Shown in pieces: positions 54,343 to 64,000 of a stretch of DNA of 64,000 nucleotides. Each line of letters begins with the position of its first letter. Positions within the stretch are counted from its first letter, which is position 1. The notes beneath the pieces were generated by a model. The model was not told the DNA's origin. It did no database searches and saw nothing but the letters and a program-made list of their open reading frames with translations. This DNA comes from Mycolicibacillus trivialis. GTDB taxonomy: Bacteria > Actinomycetota > Actinomycetes > Mycobacteriales > Mycobacteriaceae. The translations under genes were made by a program, and so were the position numbers. Location: positions 62,001-126,000 of the forward strand of contig NZ_LQPZ01000008.1 of NCBI RefSeq assembly GCF_002102395.1, written 5' to 3'.

Positions 54343-55032
54343 ATGTCCGACACCGCGGGCCGACCGCTGATCGCCCCCTCGATCCTCTCCGCCGACTTCG
54401 CCCGGCTGGCCGACGAGGTCGCCGCCGTGGCCGGCTCGGACTGGCTGCACGTCGACGTGATGGACAACCACTTCGTGCCGAACCTGACCATCGGGCTGCC
54501 GGTGGTGGAGAGCCTGCTGGCGGTCACCGACATCCCGATGGACTGCCACCTGATGATCGAGGACCCGGGCCGCTGGGCGCCGCCGTACGCCGAGGCCGGC
54601 GCCCACAACGTCACCTTCCACGCCGAGGCCACCGACGACCCCGTCGCGGTGGCCCGCGACATCCGGGCGGCCGGGGCGAAGGCCGGTTTGGGCATCAAAC
54701 CCGGCACCGCGCTGGAGCCCTACTTGGAGATCCTGCGCGACTTCGACACCCTGCTGGTGATGTCGGTCGAGCCCGGCTTCGGCGGGCAGGCCTTCATCCC
54801 CGAGGTGCTCGACAAGGTGCGCACCATGCGCAAACTCGTCGACTCCGGTGAGCTGACCATCCTCATCGAGATCGACGGCGGCATCAACGCCGACACCATC
54901 GAGGCCGCCGCCGAGGCGGGCGTGGACTGCTTCGTCGCCGGCTCCGCGGTCTACGGCACCGCCGACCCGGCGGCCACCGTCGAGGCGCTGCGGCGGCAGG
55001 CCGCGGCGGTCTCCCCGCACCGGCATCGATGA
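54343..55032 (+). CDS. rpe: Ribulose-phosphate 3-epimerase
   Basis: 229 residues of the (beta/alpha)8 fold. Metal ligands are in [12 protein letters not shown] (His and Asp) and DCHLMIEDP, and the catalytic Asp is in EIDGGIN near 180. It interconverts ribulose 5-phosphate and xylulose 5-phosphate. The link to ribD is sensible, since ribulose 5-phosphate also feeds the riboflavin path. ATG 54343 is five bases after rsmB; ATGA overlaps ribD. Corresponds to Rv1408. Confidence 0.97.
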   Translation: MSDTAGRPLIAPSILSADFARLADEVAAVAGSDWLHVDVMDNHFVPNLTIGLPVVESLLAVTDIPMDCHLMIEDPGRWAPPYAEAGAHNVTFHAEATDDPVAVARDIRAAGAKAGLGIKPGTALEPYLEILRDFDTLLVMSVEPGFGGQAFIPEVLDKVRTMRKLVDSGELTILIEIDGGINADTIEAAAEAGVDCFVAGSAVYGTADPAATVEALRRQAAAVSPHRHR

Positions 55033-56066
55033 GCGCCGCCGTGCCGCTGACCGTCGAGGCGGCGATGCGACTGGCCGTCGAGGAATCGCAGCGGGCCAAG
55101 GGCGCCACCTACCCGAACCCGCCGGTCGGGGCGGTGGTCCTGGACCGCGACGGCCGGTTGGCCGGTACGGGCCGGACCGAACCGGTCGGCGGCGCCCACG
55201 CCGAGGTGGTGGCCCTGCGGCAGGCCGGTCCCCGTGCCGCGGGCGGCACCGTGGTGGTCACCCTCGAGCCCTGCAACCACCACGGCCGCACCCCGCCGTG
55301 CGCGGACGCCTTGATGGAGGCGGGGATAGCCGCCGTGGTCTACGCGGTGTCCGACCCCAACCCGATCGCCGCGGACGGTGCGAAGCACCTCGCGGCCGCC
55401 GGCGTCGACGTCACCGGCGGGGTGCTGGCCGAGGCGGTCGCGGCCGGACCACTGCGCGAATGGCTGCACCGGCAGCGCACCGGGCGCCCGCACGTGACCT
55501 GGAAGTTCGCCGCCAGCATCGACGGGCGCAGCGCCGCCGCCGACGGCACCAGCCGATGGATCACCGGCGAGGAGGCCCGCGCCGACGTGCACCGGCGCCG
55601 CGCCGCGGCCGACGCCATCGTGGCCGGCACCGGCACCGTCTTCGCCGACGACCCGGCCCTGACCGCCCGGCGCCCGGACGGCACCCTGGCCGAGCATCAG
55701 CCGCTGCGGGTGGTGGTCGGCCGGCGGGAGGTGTCCAGCGACGCCCGGGTGCTCAACGACGACTCCCGCACCATGCTGATCCGCACCCGCGATCCGGCCG
55801 AGGTGCTGCAGGCGCTGGCCGACCGCACCGATGTGCTGCTGGAGGGCGGGCCCACGCTGGCCGGGGCGTTCCTGCGCGCCGGCCTGGTCGACCGCATCCT
55901 GGCCTACCTGGCGCCGGCGCTGCTCGGCGGGCCGATCGTGGCCGTCGACGACGTCGGGGTGCCCACGATCGGGCGGGCGCTGCGCTGGCGCTACGACGAG
56001 GTGCAGACGATCGGGTCCGATCTGCTGGCGAGCCTGGTGCCCGCGGACCCACCCGCAAACGGATGA
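55029..56066 (+). CDS. ribD: Bifunctional riboflavin deaminase/reductase RibD
   Basis: 345 residues. The N-terminal deaminase (about 1-145) has the zinc motifs HAEVVAL and [15 protein letters not shown]. The reductase (about 150-340) has [13 protein letters not shown], the TRWITG-like [14 protein letters not shown] and [18 protein letters not shown]. It converts the first riboflavin pyrimidine intermediate in two steps. It overlaps rpe by ATGA and ends one base from the convergent propeller gene. Corresponds to Rv1409 (ribG). Confidence 0.97.
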   Translation: MSAAVPLTVEAAMRLAVEESQRAKGATYPNPPVGAVVLDRDGRLAGTGRTEPVGGAHAEVVALRQAGPRAAGGTVVVTLEPCNHHGRTPPCADALMEAGIAAVVYAVSDPNPIAADGAKHLAAAGVDVTGGVLAEAVAAGPLREWLHRQRTGRPHVTWKFAASIDGRSAAADGTSRWITGEEARADVHRRRAAADAIVAGTGTVFADDPALTARRPDGTLAEHQPLRVVVGRREVSSDARVLNDDSRTMLIRTRDPAEVLQALADRTDVLLEGGPTLAGAFLRAGLVDRILAYLAPALLGGPIVAVDDVGVPTIGRALRWRYDEVQTIGSDLLASLVPADPPANG

Positions 56067-56067
56067 G

Positions 56068-57114
56068 TCACCGGGGCAGCACCGACACCGTCCCGTCGGC
56101 GTTGTTGGCGACGTAGAGGGTGTCGGTGGCCGGATCGACGGCCACGCTCCACGGCCGTCCGCCGGCGGGAAGGGTGGCGGTCACGGTGTAGGTGGTGGTG
56201 TCGATGACCGAGACGGTGCCGTCCTCGCCGTTGGCGACGTAGACGGTGTCGCTCTCCGGATCGGCGGCCACCGCGCGGGGCATGCCGCCGACGGTGACGG
56301 TCGCGGTGACGGCCGTGCTGGCGGTGTCGATGACCGAGACGGTGCCGTCGCCGAAGTTGGCGACGTAGACGGCGCCGGTACGCGGGTCGAAGTCCAGCGG
56401 CCCCGGGTTCATGCCCACCGGAACGGTGGCGGTGGTCGCGCCGGTCGCGGTGTCGAGGACCGACACGGATTGCTCGACGAAGTTGGTGGCGTAGGCGGTG
56501 GCGGCGGCGACGTCGACGGTCACCGCGCCCAGCGGCCCGCGGTCGGTCCGCCAGGTGGCGGTGACGGTGTCGGTGCCGGCGCTGATAACCGAGACGGTGC
56601 CGTCGTCGAGGTTGGCGACGTAGACGGTGTCCGGCCGGTCGACGACGACCGTGCTCGGGGTTGCGCCGACGTCGATGGTGGTCCGGACGGTGTTGGTGGC
56701 GGTGTCGATGACCGACACGGTGCCGTCGTCGCTGTTGGCGACGTAGACGGTCCCGGCGGCGGGATTGACGTCCACGGCGAAGGGCCGGTCGCCGACGGCG
56801 ATGGTGGCGGTGACGGTGCCGGTGGTGGTGTCGATGACCGAGACCGTGTCGTCGTCGCTGTTGGCGACGTACGCGACTTTGTTAGCGGCGTCGACGGCCA
56901 CCGCGGTCGGGGCGGCACCGACGGTGATGAGGTGCGGCGCCGCGGCCGGGTGCGCACCGCTCACGGCGTTGTCCGAGGTGCGCCGCTGGTAGGCGATCAC
57001 CGCGAGCGCGGCGGCGAGCAGCAGCGTCGCCGTGACGAGGACGGCCAGGATCCGCCGTCGCTGCGGGTGCGGCGGCGCGGCCGGCGGGTACGGCGGCGGT
57101 TCGGGACCCAACAC
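56068..57114 (-). CDS. Membrane-anchored seven-bladed beta-propeller (YncE/YVTN type)
   Basis: 348 residues. A Pro-rich cytosolic start and one membrane helix (about 20-42) are followed by seven YVTN-type blades averaging 42 residues, each with the core YVANxxDGTVSVIDT. The strand HLITVGAAPT before blade 1 completes the incomplete last blade, a velcro closure. Such propellers bind proteins or ligands outside the membrane; no enzyme motif is seen. In M. tuberculosis ribG is directly followed by Rv1410c, so this gene is an insertion here. GTG 57114 has GAAGGGAG only two bases upstream, so the start may be a little downstream. Confidence 0.85.
   Translation of the reverse strand: MLGPEPPPYPPAAPPHPQRRRILAVLVTATLLLAAALAVIAYQRRTSDNAVSGAHPAAAPHLITVGAAPTAVAVDAANKVAYVANSDDDTVSVIDTTTGTVTATIAVGDRPFAVDVNPAAGTVYVANSDDGTVSVIDTATNTVRTTIDVGATPSTVVVDRPDTVYVANLDDGTVSVISAGTDTVTATWRTDRGPLGAVTVDVAAATAYATNFVEQSVSVLDTATGATTATVPVGMNPGPLDFDPRTGAVYVANFGDGTVSVIDTASTAVTATVTVGGMPRAVAADPESDTVYVANGEDGTVSVIDTTTYTVTATLPAGGRPWSVAVDPATDTLYVANNADGTVSVLPR
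56105..56986 (-). repeat. Seven in-frame DNA repeats of about 126 bp encoding propeller blades
   Basis: On the plus strand the motif TTGGCGACGTA or a close variant recurs at 56105, 56231, 56357, 56483, 56612, 56735 and 56861, giving spacings of 126, 126, 126, 129, 123 and 126. Units 1, 2, 3, 6 and 7 are the most alike at DNA level; units 4 and 5 have drifted. The array can expand or contract in whole blades. Confidence 0.85.
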
Positions 57115-57186
57115 CGCTCCCTTCGCTGTGCGGGGCCGGGGCGCGCTGACCGCACCCGCCCCGAATCCGACCGGGTGCGATGAACC

Positions 57187-58749
57187 CTAACCCGCTGTCG
57201 AGGACCCTTCGCGCACCAGATCCTCCTGGCCGGGCTGGGCCGACACCGGCTCGGTCGACGCCGACCGTCCGGCGATGAACAGCCCGAGCACGGCACCGGC
57301 CACGCAGATCAACGCGGTGATCCCGAACATCTCGCCGTACTGCAGCGCGAACGCCAGCCGGTAGTTGTCCGCCTCGGCGGCGAGCTTCTGGGCCAGGGTG
57401 TCGCCCTCGGCGGCAGGCAGGCCGCCCAGGATCTGGTTGAACCGGTACATGCCCCACGCCGACAGCGCGGCCATCCCGATCAGCATCCCGGTCATCCGGG
57501 CCACCACCACCCCTGCCGAGGCGATCCCGTGCTGCGCCGAGGGCACCACCCGCAGAGTGGCCGAGGTCAGCGGACCGATCACCAGCCCCAGCCCCAGCCC
57601 GGCCAGGCTCAGGTCGGTGTCGAGTGCCGGCAGCCGCACCACGCCCAGGTCGTGCTGGTAGGACAGCAGGTCCACCGGCCACTTCGAGATCAGCCAGTAG
57701 CCGCCTGCGGCGATCAGCAGCCCGACGAAGGTGACGGCGCGGTCGCCGACCCGCGTGGCGATGAACCCACCGGCCAACGCCCCGATCGGCAACGCGATCA
57801 GGAAGCGCAGCAGCAGGCCGGCGGCCTCGTTCTGGCTCATCGACAACACACCCTGACCGAACAGTTCCACGTCGACCAGCGTCACCATCAGCGCAGCACC
57901 GGCGCACAGCGAGGCGCCCAGCGCGGCCAGGAACGGGCCGAACCGCACCCCGGCGGGGTCGATCAGCCGGGTGCGGGCGAAGTACTCCCAGCCGAAGAAC
58001 GCCACCCCGGCGACCAGCGCGCCGAGCAGCACCGGCGGTCCCCAGTCCGGCAGCGCCTGGGTGCCGTCGGGCTCCGGGTTGTACAACCCGATCACCGTCA
58101 GGCCCAGCGCCACCGCGAGCAGCAGTCCGCCGACCACGTCGACCCGCTCCGGCGGACCCTCCTGGGGGTTCTTCGACGGCAGGCTGAAATGGATCATGAT
58201 CATCGCCACCGCGGTGAGCGGCAGGTTGATCCAGAACACGTCGCGCCAGTCGCGCAGCAGCCACACGATGAAGATCCCGTACAGCGGGCCGAGCACGCTG
58301 CCCAGCTCCTGCCCGGCGCTGATCACTCCGAGCACCCCGGCCCGGTTGCGTTCGGCCCACAGGTCGGCGCCGAGCGCCAGGGTGACCGGCAGTAGCGCAC
58401 CGGAGGCCACGCCCTGGATGGTCCGGCCGGCCACCAGGGTGGCCAGGTCGGTGGAGAGCGCGGTGATCACCGAGCCGATCGCGAACGCGGCCAGGCTGGT
58501 CTGCAACAGCCGTTTGCGACCGAACCGGTCGGAGGCCCGGCCCAGCAGCGGCATCGCCGCGACGTAGCCGAGCAGGTACCCGGTGATGATCGGGGTGACC
58601 TGCTGGATCTTGTTGATCGGGATGCCCACGCCCGCCGGGGGCGGGGCCATGATGTCGCGCATGATGGTGACCACGACATAGGTGTCGAGGGCACCGAGCA
58701 GGACGGCGAGGCTGCCAGCGCCGATCGCTATCCCACGGTTAGCGCGCAT
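57187..58749 (-). CDS. MFS multidrug/triacylglyceride efflux transporter P55
   Basis: 520 residues with about 14 membrane helices. The MFS motif A is [14 protein letters not shown] near 70-83, and the [12 protein letters not shown] start of helix 1 carries the conserved acidic residue. With the lipoprotein LprG it moves lipids (triacylglycerides, LAM-related) and some drugs to the outer envelope in M. tuberculosis (Rv1410c), where it is also called Mfs_2 or P55. ATG 58749 forms a TGATG overlap with lprG; GTG 58752 is an alternative. The C-terminus is short and cytosolic. Confidence 0.95.
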   Translation of the reverse strand: MRANRGIAIGAGSLAVLLGALDTYVVVTIMRDIMAPPPAGVGIPINKIQQVTPIITGYLLGYVAAMPLLGRASDRFGRKRLLQTSLAAFAIGSVITALSTDLATLVAGRTIQGVASGALLPVTLALGADLWAERNRAGVLGVISAGQELGSVLGPLYGIFIVWLLRDWRDVFWINLPLTAVAMIMIHFSLPSKNPQEGPPERVDVVGGLLLAVALGLTVIGLYNPEPDGTQALPDWGPPVLLGALVAGVAFFGWEYFARTRLIDPAGVRFGPFLAALGASLCAGAALMVTLVDVELFGQGVLSMSQNEAAGLLLRFLIALPIGALAGGFIATRVGDRAVTFVGLLIAAGGYWLISKWPVDLLSYQHDLGVVRLPALDTDLSLAGLGLGLVIGPLTSATLRVVPSAQHGIASAGVVVARMTGMLIGMAALSAWGMYRFNQILGGLPAAEGDTLAQKLAAEADNYRLAFALQYGEMFGITALICVAGAVLGLFIAGRSASTEPVSAQPGQEDLVREGSSTAG

Positions 58750-59483
58750 CACACCGCCGGTTTCTCAACGGTGACCGGCGCGTCCCAGTCCGACAGCGTC
58801 ATCTGCACGGTGTTGCCGCTGCTCGGCTCCAGCTGGGCCTGCACCAGCTGGTGCGGGTCGTCGGCCTGGATCCAGGCGGTCGCCGGCATCGGGGCGGTCG
58901 CGTCCAGCTGCGGGGCCAGCTTGTTCACCGCGTCGGCGCTGACCTCACCGGTGACCTGCACGGTGTCGACCCCGTTGATGGTCTCGTGCTTCTCGGACTT
59001 GGCGTCGGTGAAGTTGGCCAGCACGTTGGCCAGGCCGGTGTCGGGGTTCAAGATCATCGACGGGTCGTAGATGTCGGCGGCCGAGCCCCAGTCCGACCAG
59101 CGCTTCCCGGACATGGACGCGTAGAGGGTCCCGTCGAGGACCACGAAGTCGGCGTCGACCTCCTGCCCGAAGGCGACGATCGTGGCCTTGCCCTTGGCCG
59201 CGGTCTGCGGCTTGGCGGTCAGATCCCCGCTGAGGGTCTTGATCGGCAGGGCCTCGATCTCCCCGTTCACCGACAGCTCCAGGTGCACGCTGGTCAGCGC
59301 GGCGGTGGTGGTGTGGGCCTGGTCGAGCAGGGTGGTCGCGTCGGGCAGGTCGGCGGTGGCGGTGCCGGAGTCCTTCGAGGAGGAGCACCCGGCGACCAGC
59401 CCGGCGGTCAGGGCGGCGGTGGCCAGCAGAACGGTGGGAAGACCGGTCGGACGGCCGGCGGTACGGCGAAGGCGTTTCAGCAT
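58749..59483 (-). CDS. lprG: Lipoprotein LprG
   Basis: 244 residues. The signal peptide ends in the lipobox LVAGC, with the lipidated cysteine at 33. The rest is the LppX/LprG fold with a hydrophobic pocket that carries triacylated lipids and lipoglycans to the outer membrane. It is co-encoded with the transporter P55 (TGATG overlap), the known functional pair Rv1411c-Rv1410c. ATG 59483 gives the proper basic n-region (MLKRLRR); the longer frame to 59561 is upstream noise. It diverges from ribE across 95 bp. Confidence 0.95.
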   Translation of the reverse strand: MLKRLRRTAGRPTGLPTVLLATAALTAGLVAGCSSSKDSGTATADLPDATTLLDQAHTTTAALTSVHLELSVNGEIEALPIKTLSGDLTAKPQTAAKGKATIVAFGQEVDADFVVLDGTLYASMSGKRWSDWGSAADIYDPSMILNPDTGLANVLANFTDAKSEKHETINGVDTVQVTGEVSADAVNKLAPQLDATAPMPATAWIQADDPHQLVQAQLEPSSGNTVQMTLSDWDAPVTVEKPAV

Positions 59484-59566
59484 GGGGGCAATGGTAGAGG
59501 GTGCCTGCGGACCCGCGCGCCACCAACACCGCCGCCCGGCCGCCGCTGCCGGGCCCGGCACGCGGC

Positions 59567-59572
59567 TAGCCT
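59567..59572 (+). promoter_or_regulatory. Candidate -10 for a leaderless ribE transcript
   Basis: TAGCCT lies six bases before ATG 59579; no SD is present. The divergent lprG promoter must share the same 95 bp. Confidence 0.6.
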
Positions 59573-59578
59573 GGGACG

Positions 59579-60190
59579 ATGTTCACCGGAATCGTCGAGG
59601 AACTCGGGGAGGTGCTCGGCTGCGAAGAGCTGGCCGACTCCGCCCGACTGACCATCCACGGCCCGCGGGTCACCGCCGACACCGGCCACGGCGACTCGAT
59701 CGCGGTCAACGGGGTGTGCCTCACCGTCGCCGAGATCGGCGCCGCCGGCCGGTTCACCGCCGATGTGATGGCCGAGACGCTGCGCCGGTCCAGCCTGGGC
59801 GCGCTGCGGCCGGGCAGCCGGGTCAACCTGGAGCGCGCGGTCGCGGTCGGCGGGCGGCTGGGCGGACACATCGTGCAGGGCCACGTCGACGGCACCGGGC
59901 AGATCCTGGTCCGCACCCCGACACCGCACTGGGAGGTGGTGCGCATCGCGCTGCCCGCCGCGCTGGCCCGCTACGTGGTGGAGAAGGGCTCGATCACCGT
60001 CGACGGGATCTCGCTGACCGTCTCGGCGGTGGGCGCCGACACCGGCGCGGACTGGTTCGAGGTGTCGCTGATCCCCACCACCAGGGCGGCGACCACCCTG
60101 GGCGCCGCGGCGGTGGGCACCACCGTCAACCTGGAGGTCGACGTGGTGGCCAAATACGTGGAGCGGCTGCTGGGACGTCCCGCACCGTAG
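59579..60190 (+). CDS. ribE: Riboflavin synthase alpha subunit
   Basis: 203 residues made of two similar barrel repeats: MFTGIVEELGEV with VNGVCLTV in the first half, and the G-H-VDGTG block with VDGISLTV in the second. It dismutates two lumazine molecules into riboflavin. Called ribC (Rv1412) in M. tuberculosis. The start fits leaderless initiation. ribBA follows after 87 nt; the two genes Rv1413-Rv1414 seen between them in M. tuberculosis are absent. Confidence 0.96.
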   Translation: MFTGIVEELGEVLGCEELADSARLTIHGPRVTADTGHGDSIAVNGVCLTVAEIGAAGRFTADVMAETLRRSSLGALRPGSRVNLERAVAVGGRLGGHIVQGHVDGTGQILVRTPTPHWEVVRIALPAALARYVVEKGSITVDGISLTVSAVGADTGADWFEVSLIPTTRAATTLGAAAVGTTVNLEVDVVAKYVERLLGRPAP

Positions 60191-60277
60191 CCGCCGCCCG
60201 CCGGTGGTCCATACTGAACAGACCATCACCGGCAGCTACCGGCCGGTAACCTTCGATCGGGACGGGACGAGGCGACA

Positions 60278-62486
<2,209 letters not shown>

Positions 62487-62497
62487 CCGCCGAACGC

Positions 62498-62503
62498 TAG
62501 CCT
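62498..62503 (+). promoter_or_regulatory. Candidate -10 for a leaderless uvrC transcript
   Basis: TAGCCT lies seven bases before GTG 62511. GGAGG at 62505-62509 is only one base from the start codon, too close to serve as an SD, which favours leaderless initiation. Confidence 0.55.
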
Positions 62504-62510
62504 TGGAGGC

Positions 62511-64000
62511 GTGCCCGACCCCGCGACCTACCGGCCGGCGCCCGGCTCCATCCCGGTGGAACCGGGCGTCTACCGCTTCCTCGACATCCACGGCCGGGTC
62601 ATCTACGTGGGCAAGGCGAAAAACCTGCGCAGCCGGCTGACGTCCTACTTCGCCGACATCGCCGGGCTGCACCCGCGCACCCGACAGATGGTGACCACCG
62701 CGGCCAATGTCGAGTGGACAGTGGTCAGCACCGAAGTCGAGGCGCTCCAGCTGGAATACAACTGGATCAAGGAGTTCGACCCGCGGTTCAACGTCCGCTA
62801 CCGCGACGACAAGACCTACCCGGTGCTCGCGGTCACCCTCAACGAGCAATACCCGCGGCTGATGGTCTACCGCGGCCCGCGACGCAAAGGGGTGCGCTAC
62901 TTCGGCCCGTACTCCCATGCCTGGGCGATCCGGGAGACCCTCGATCTGCTCACCCGGGTGTTCCCGGCACGCACCTGCTCGGCCGGGGTGTTCCGGCGCC
63001 ACCAGCAGATCGGCCGGCCCTGCCTGCTCGGCTACATCGACAAGTGCGCCGCGCCGTGCGTGGACCGGGTCAGCGCCGAGGAACACCGCAAGATCGTCGA
63101 GGACTTCTGCGACTTCCTGTCCGGCAAGACCGACCGGTTCGCGCGGAACCTGGAACAGCAGATGGCCGCCGCCGCAGAAGATCTCGACTTCGAGCGGGCC
63201 GCCCGGCTTCGCGACGACCTGGCCGCACTGCGCCGCGCCATGGAGAAGCAGGCCGTGGTGCTCGGCGACGGCACCGACGCCGACGTCATGGCCTTCGCCG
63301 AGGACGAGTTGGAGGCCGCCGTCCAGGTCTTCCACGTGCGCGGTGGCCGGGTCCGGGGGCAACGCGGCTGGATCGTCGAAAAGTCCGGCGACCCCGACGA
63401 TTCCGGCTCCGAGCGGTTGGTCGAGCAGTTCCTCACCCAGTTCTACGGCGACCAGGCCGCGCTGGACGGCGCGGCCGACGGCGGCGGGGGCGCGGTCGAC
63501 GAAGCCGCCAACCCGGTGCCGCGCGAAGTGCTGGTGCCGTGCCTGCCGTCCGGTGCCGAGCAGGTCGGCCAGTGGCTGTCCGGGCTGCGCGGATCGCGGG
63601 TGGTGCTGCGGGTCCCGCAGCGCGGGGACAAGAAATCGCTGGCGGACACGGTGCACCGCAATGCCGTCGAGGCGCTGCAGCAGCACAAACTGCGCCGGGC
63701 AGGGGATTTCACCGCCCGCTCGGCGGCGCTGCAAAGCATCCAGGACGCACTCGGGCTGGCCGAGGCGCCACTGCGCATCGAATGCGTCGACGTCAGCCAC
63801 GTGCAGGGCACCGACGTCGTCGCATCGCTGGTGGTGTTCGAAGACGGGCTGCCGCGCCGCTCGGACTACCGGCGGTTCGAGATCCGCGGCGCCGCGGGTG
63901 ACGGACGCTCCGACGACGTCGCCTCCATCGCCGAGGTCACCCGCCGCCGCTTCGCCCGCCACCTGGAAGAGCAGCAAGCCCTTGCCCCGGAAGGCAAGTC
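62511..64000 (+). CDS. uvrC: Excinuclease ABC subunit C, 5' part
   Basis: The first 496 of about 645 residues; the gene runs off the window. The GIY-YIG nuclease starts [20 protein letters not shown] (first incision, 3' side), then [15 protein letters not shown], the UvrB-binding UVR motif ([21 protein letters not shown] near 228-248), and the start of the RNase H-like domain ([21 protein letters not shown]) that makes the 5' cut. The terminal HhH motifs are outside. GTG 62511 reproduces the family start [12 protein letters not shown]. Corresponds to Rv1420; UvrA and UvrB are not in this window. Confidence 0.97.
   Translation, partial: MPDPATYRPAPGSIPVEPGVYRFLDIHGRVIYVGKAKNLRSRLTSYFADIAGLHPRTRQMVTTAANVEWTVVSTEVEALQLEYNWIKEFDPRFNVRYRDDKTYPVLAVTLNEQYPRLMVYRGPRRKGVRYFGPYSHAWAIRETLDLLTRVFPARTCSAGVFRRHQQIGRPCLLGYIDKCAAPCVDRVSAEEHRKIVEDFCDFLSGKTDRFARNLEQQMAAAAEDLDFERAARLRDDLAALRRAMEKQAVVLGDGTDADVMAFAEDELEAAVQVFHVRGGRVRGQRGWIVEKSGDPDDSGSERLVEQFLTQFYGDQAALDGAADGGGGAVDEAANPVPREVLVPCLPSGAEQVGQWLSGLRGSRVVLRVPQRGDKKSLADTVHRNAVEALQQHKLRRAGDFTARSAALQSIQDALGLAEAPLRIECVDVSHVQGTDVVASLVVFEDGLPRRSDYRRFEIRGAAGDGRSDDVASIAEVTRRRFARHLEEQQALAPEGK

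Noticed and set aside
56105..56986. Regular repeats suggesting a CRISPR-like array
   Set aside because: The repeats are in frame, 126 bp, without unique spacers, and encode beta-propeller blades.
60191..60277. Possible FMN riboswitch before ribBA
   Set aside because: The gap is 87 nt with no multi-helix conserved FMN motif; the ribE gap is similarly short and fits a leaderless promoter.

Overview
The window reads as chromosome from a very GC-rich mycobacterium. Signs include a PE/PPE/Esx quartet of ESX-5 type, the actinobacterial small IHF (mihF), a LprG/P55 pair, a PriA without helicase motifs, a palindromic-loop EF-P, many GTG starts and leaderless genes. The ESX-5-type genes point to the slow-grower side of the genus; high-GC groups such as the terrae/triviale complexes would fit, but the species cannot be fixed from this sequence.

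Layout. 1-1.7 kb: two probable catabolic lyases (class II aldolase, DapA family). 2.2-4.4 kb: PE, PPE, EsxM-like and EsxN-like genes ending in a strong hairpin. 4.5-6.0 kb (minus strand): a SRPBCC protein and a membrane zinc protease. 6.2-28.4 kb: a core block matching the M. tuberculosis Rv2575-Rv2531c neighbourhood: aspS, YjbR protein, an unusual Asp-rich duplicated membrane protein, a Toprim-like DUF3097 protein, TM2 protein, rarA, a duplicated-domain stress protein, yjbQ, alaS-ruvX-mltG-aroE-prepilin peptidase, aroC-aroK-aroB-aroQ, a membrane protein, pepQ-efp-nusB and a large PLP decarboxylase. 28.4-34.9 kb: an accessory stretch (APH-like kinase, DoxX, two methyltransferases, TetR, flavin monooxygenase-like protein, FMN oxidoreductase, serine hydrolase). 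35.0-43.6 kb: the complete pyrimidine operon pyrR-pyrB-pyrC-(PH protein)-carA-carB-pyrF, preceded by an RNA hairpin that fits a PyrR translational switch. 43.6-44.1 kb: a gene-free stretch with tandem hairpins. 44.1-48.0 kb: mihF-gmk-rpoZ-coaBC-metK. 48.1-52.0 kb: a small membrane protein, LipH-like esterase, YhhN protein and priA. 52.0-62.5 kb: fmt-rsmB-rpe-ribD, a seven-bladed propeller protein, P55-lprG, then ribE, ribBA, ribH and a PH protein. The window ends inside uvrC.

How the genes work together. Four pathways are nearly complete: chorismate synthesis (aroB, aroQ, aroE, aroK, aroC), de novo UMP synthesis (all but pyrD and pyrE), riboflavin synthesis (ribBA, ribD, ribH, ribE), and translation/tRNA functions (aspS, alaS, efp, fmt, rsmB). 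Operons are tightly packed, with ATGA/GTGA overlaps throughout.

Most unusual items: the Asp-rich protein with two cysteine-bracketed repeats, the SD-sequestering hairpin before pyrR, a palindrome inside the promoter of the TetR-adjacent flavoprotein gene, a set of promoters placed for leaderless transcripts, codon-use mosaicism in the Esx genes, and convergent or divergent genes sharing CTAG stops or CATG starts. No CRISPR array, IS element, prophage, tRNA or rRNA was seen. Gene comparisons with M. tuberculosis are from memory of that genome, not from a search.
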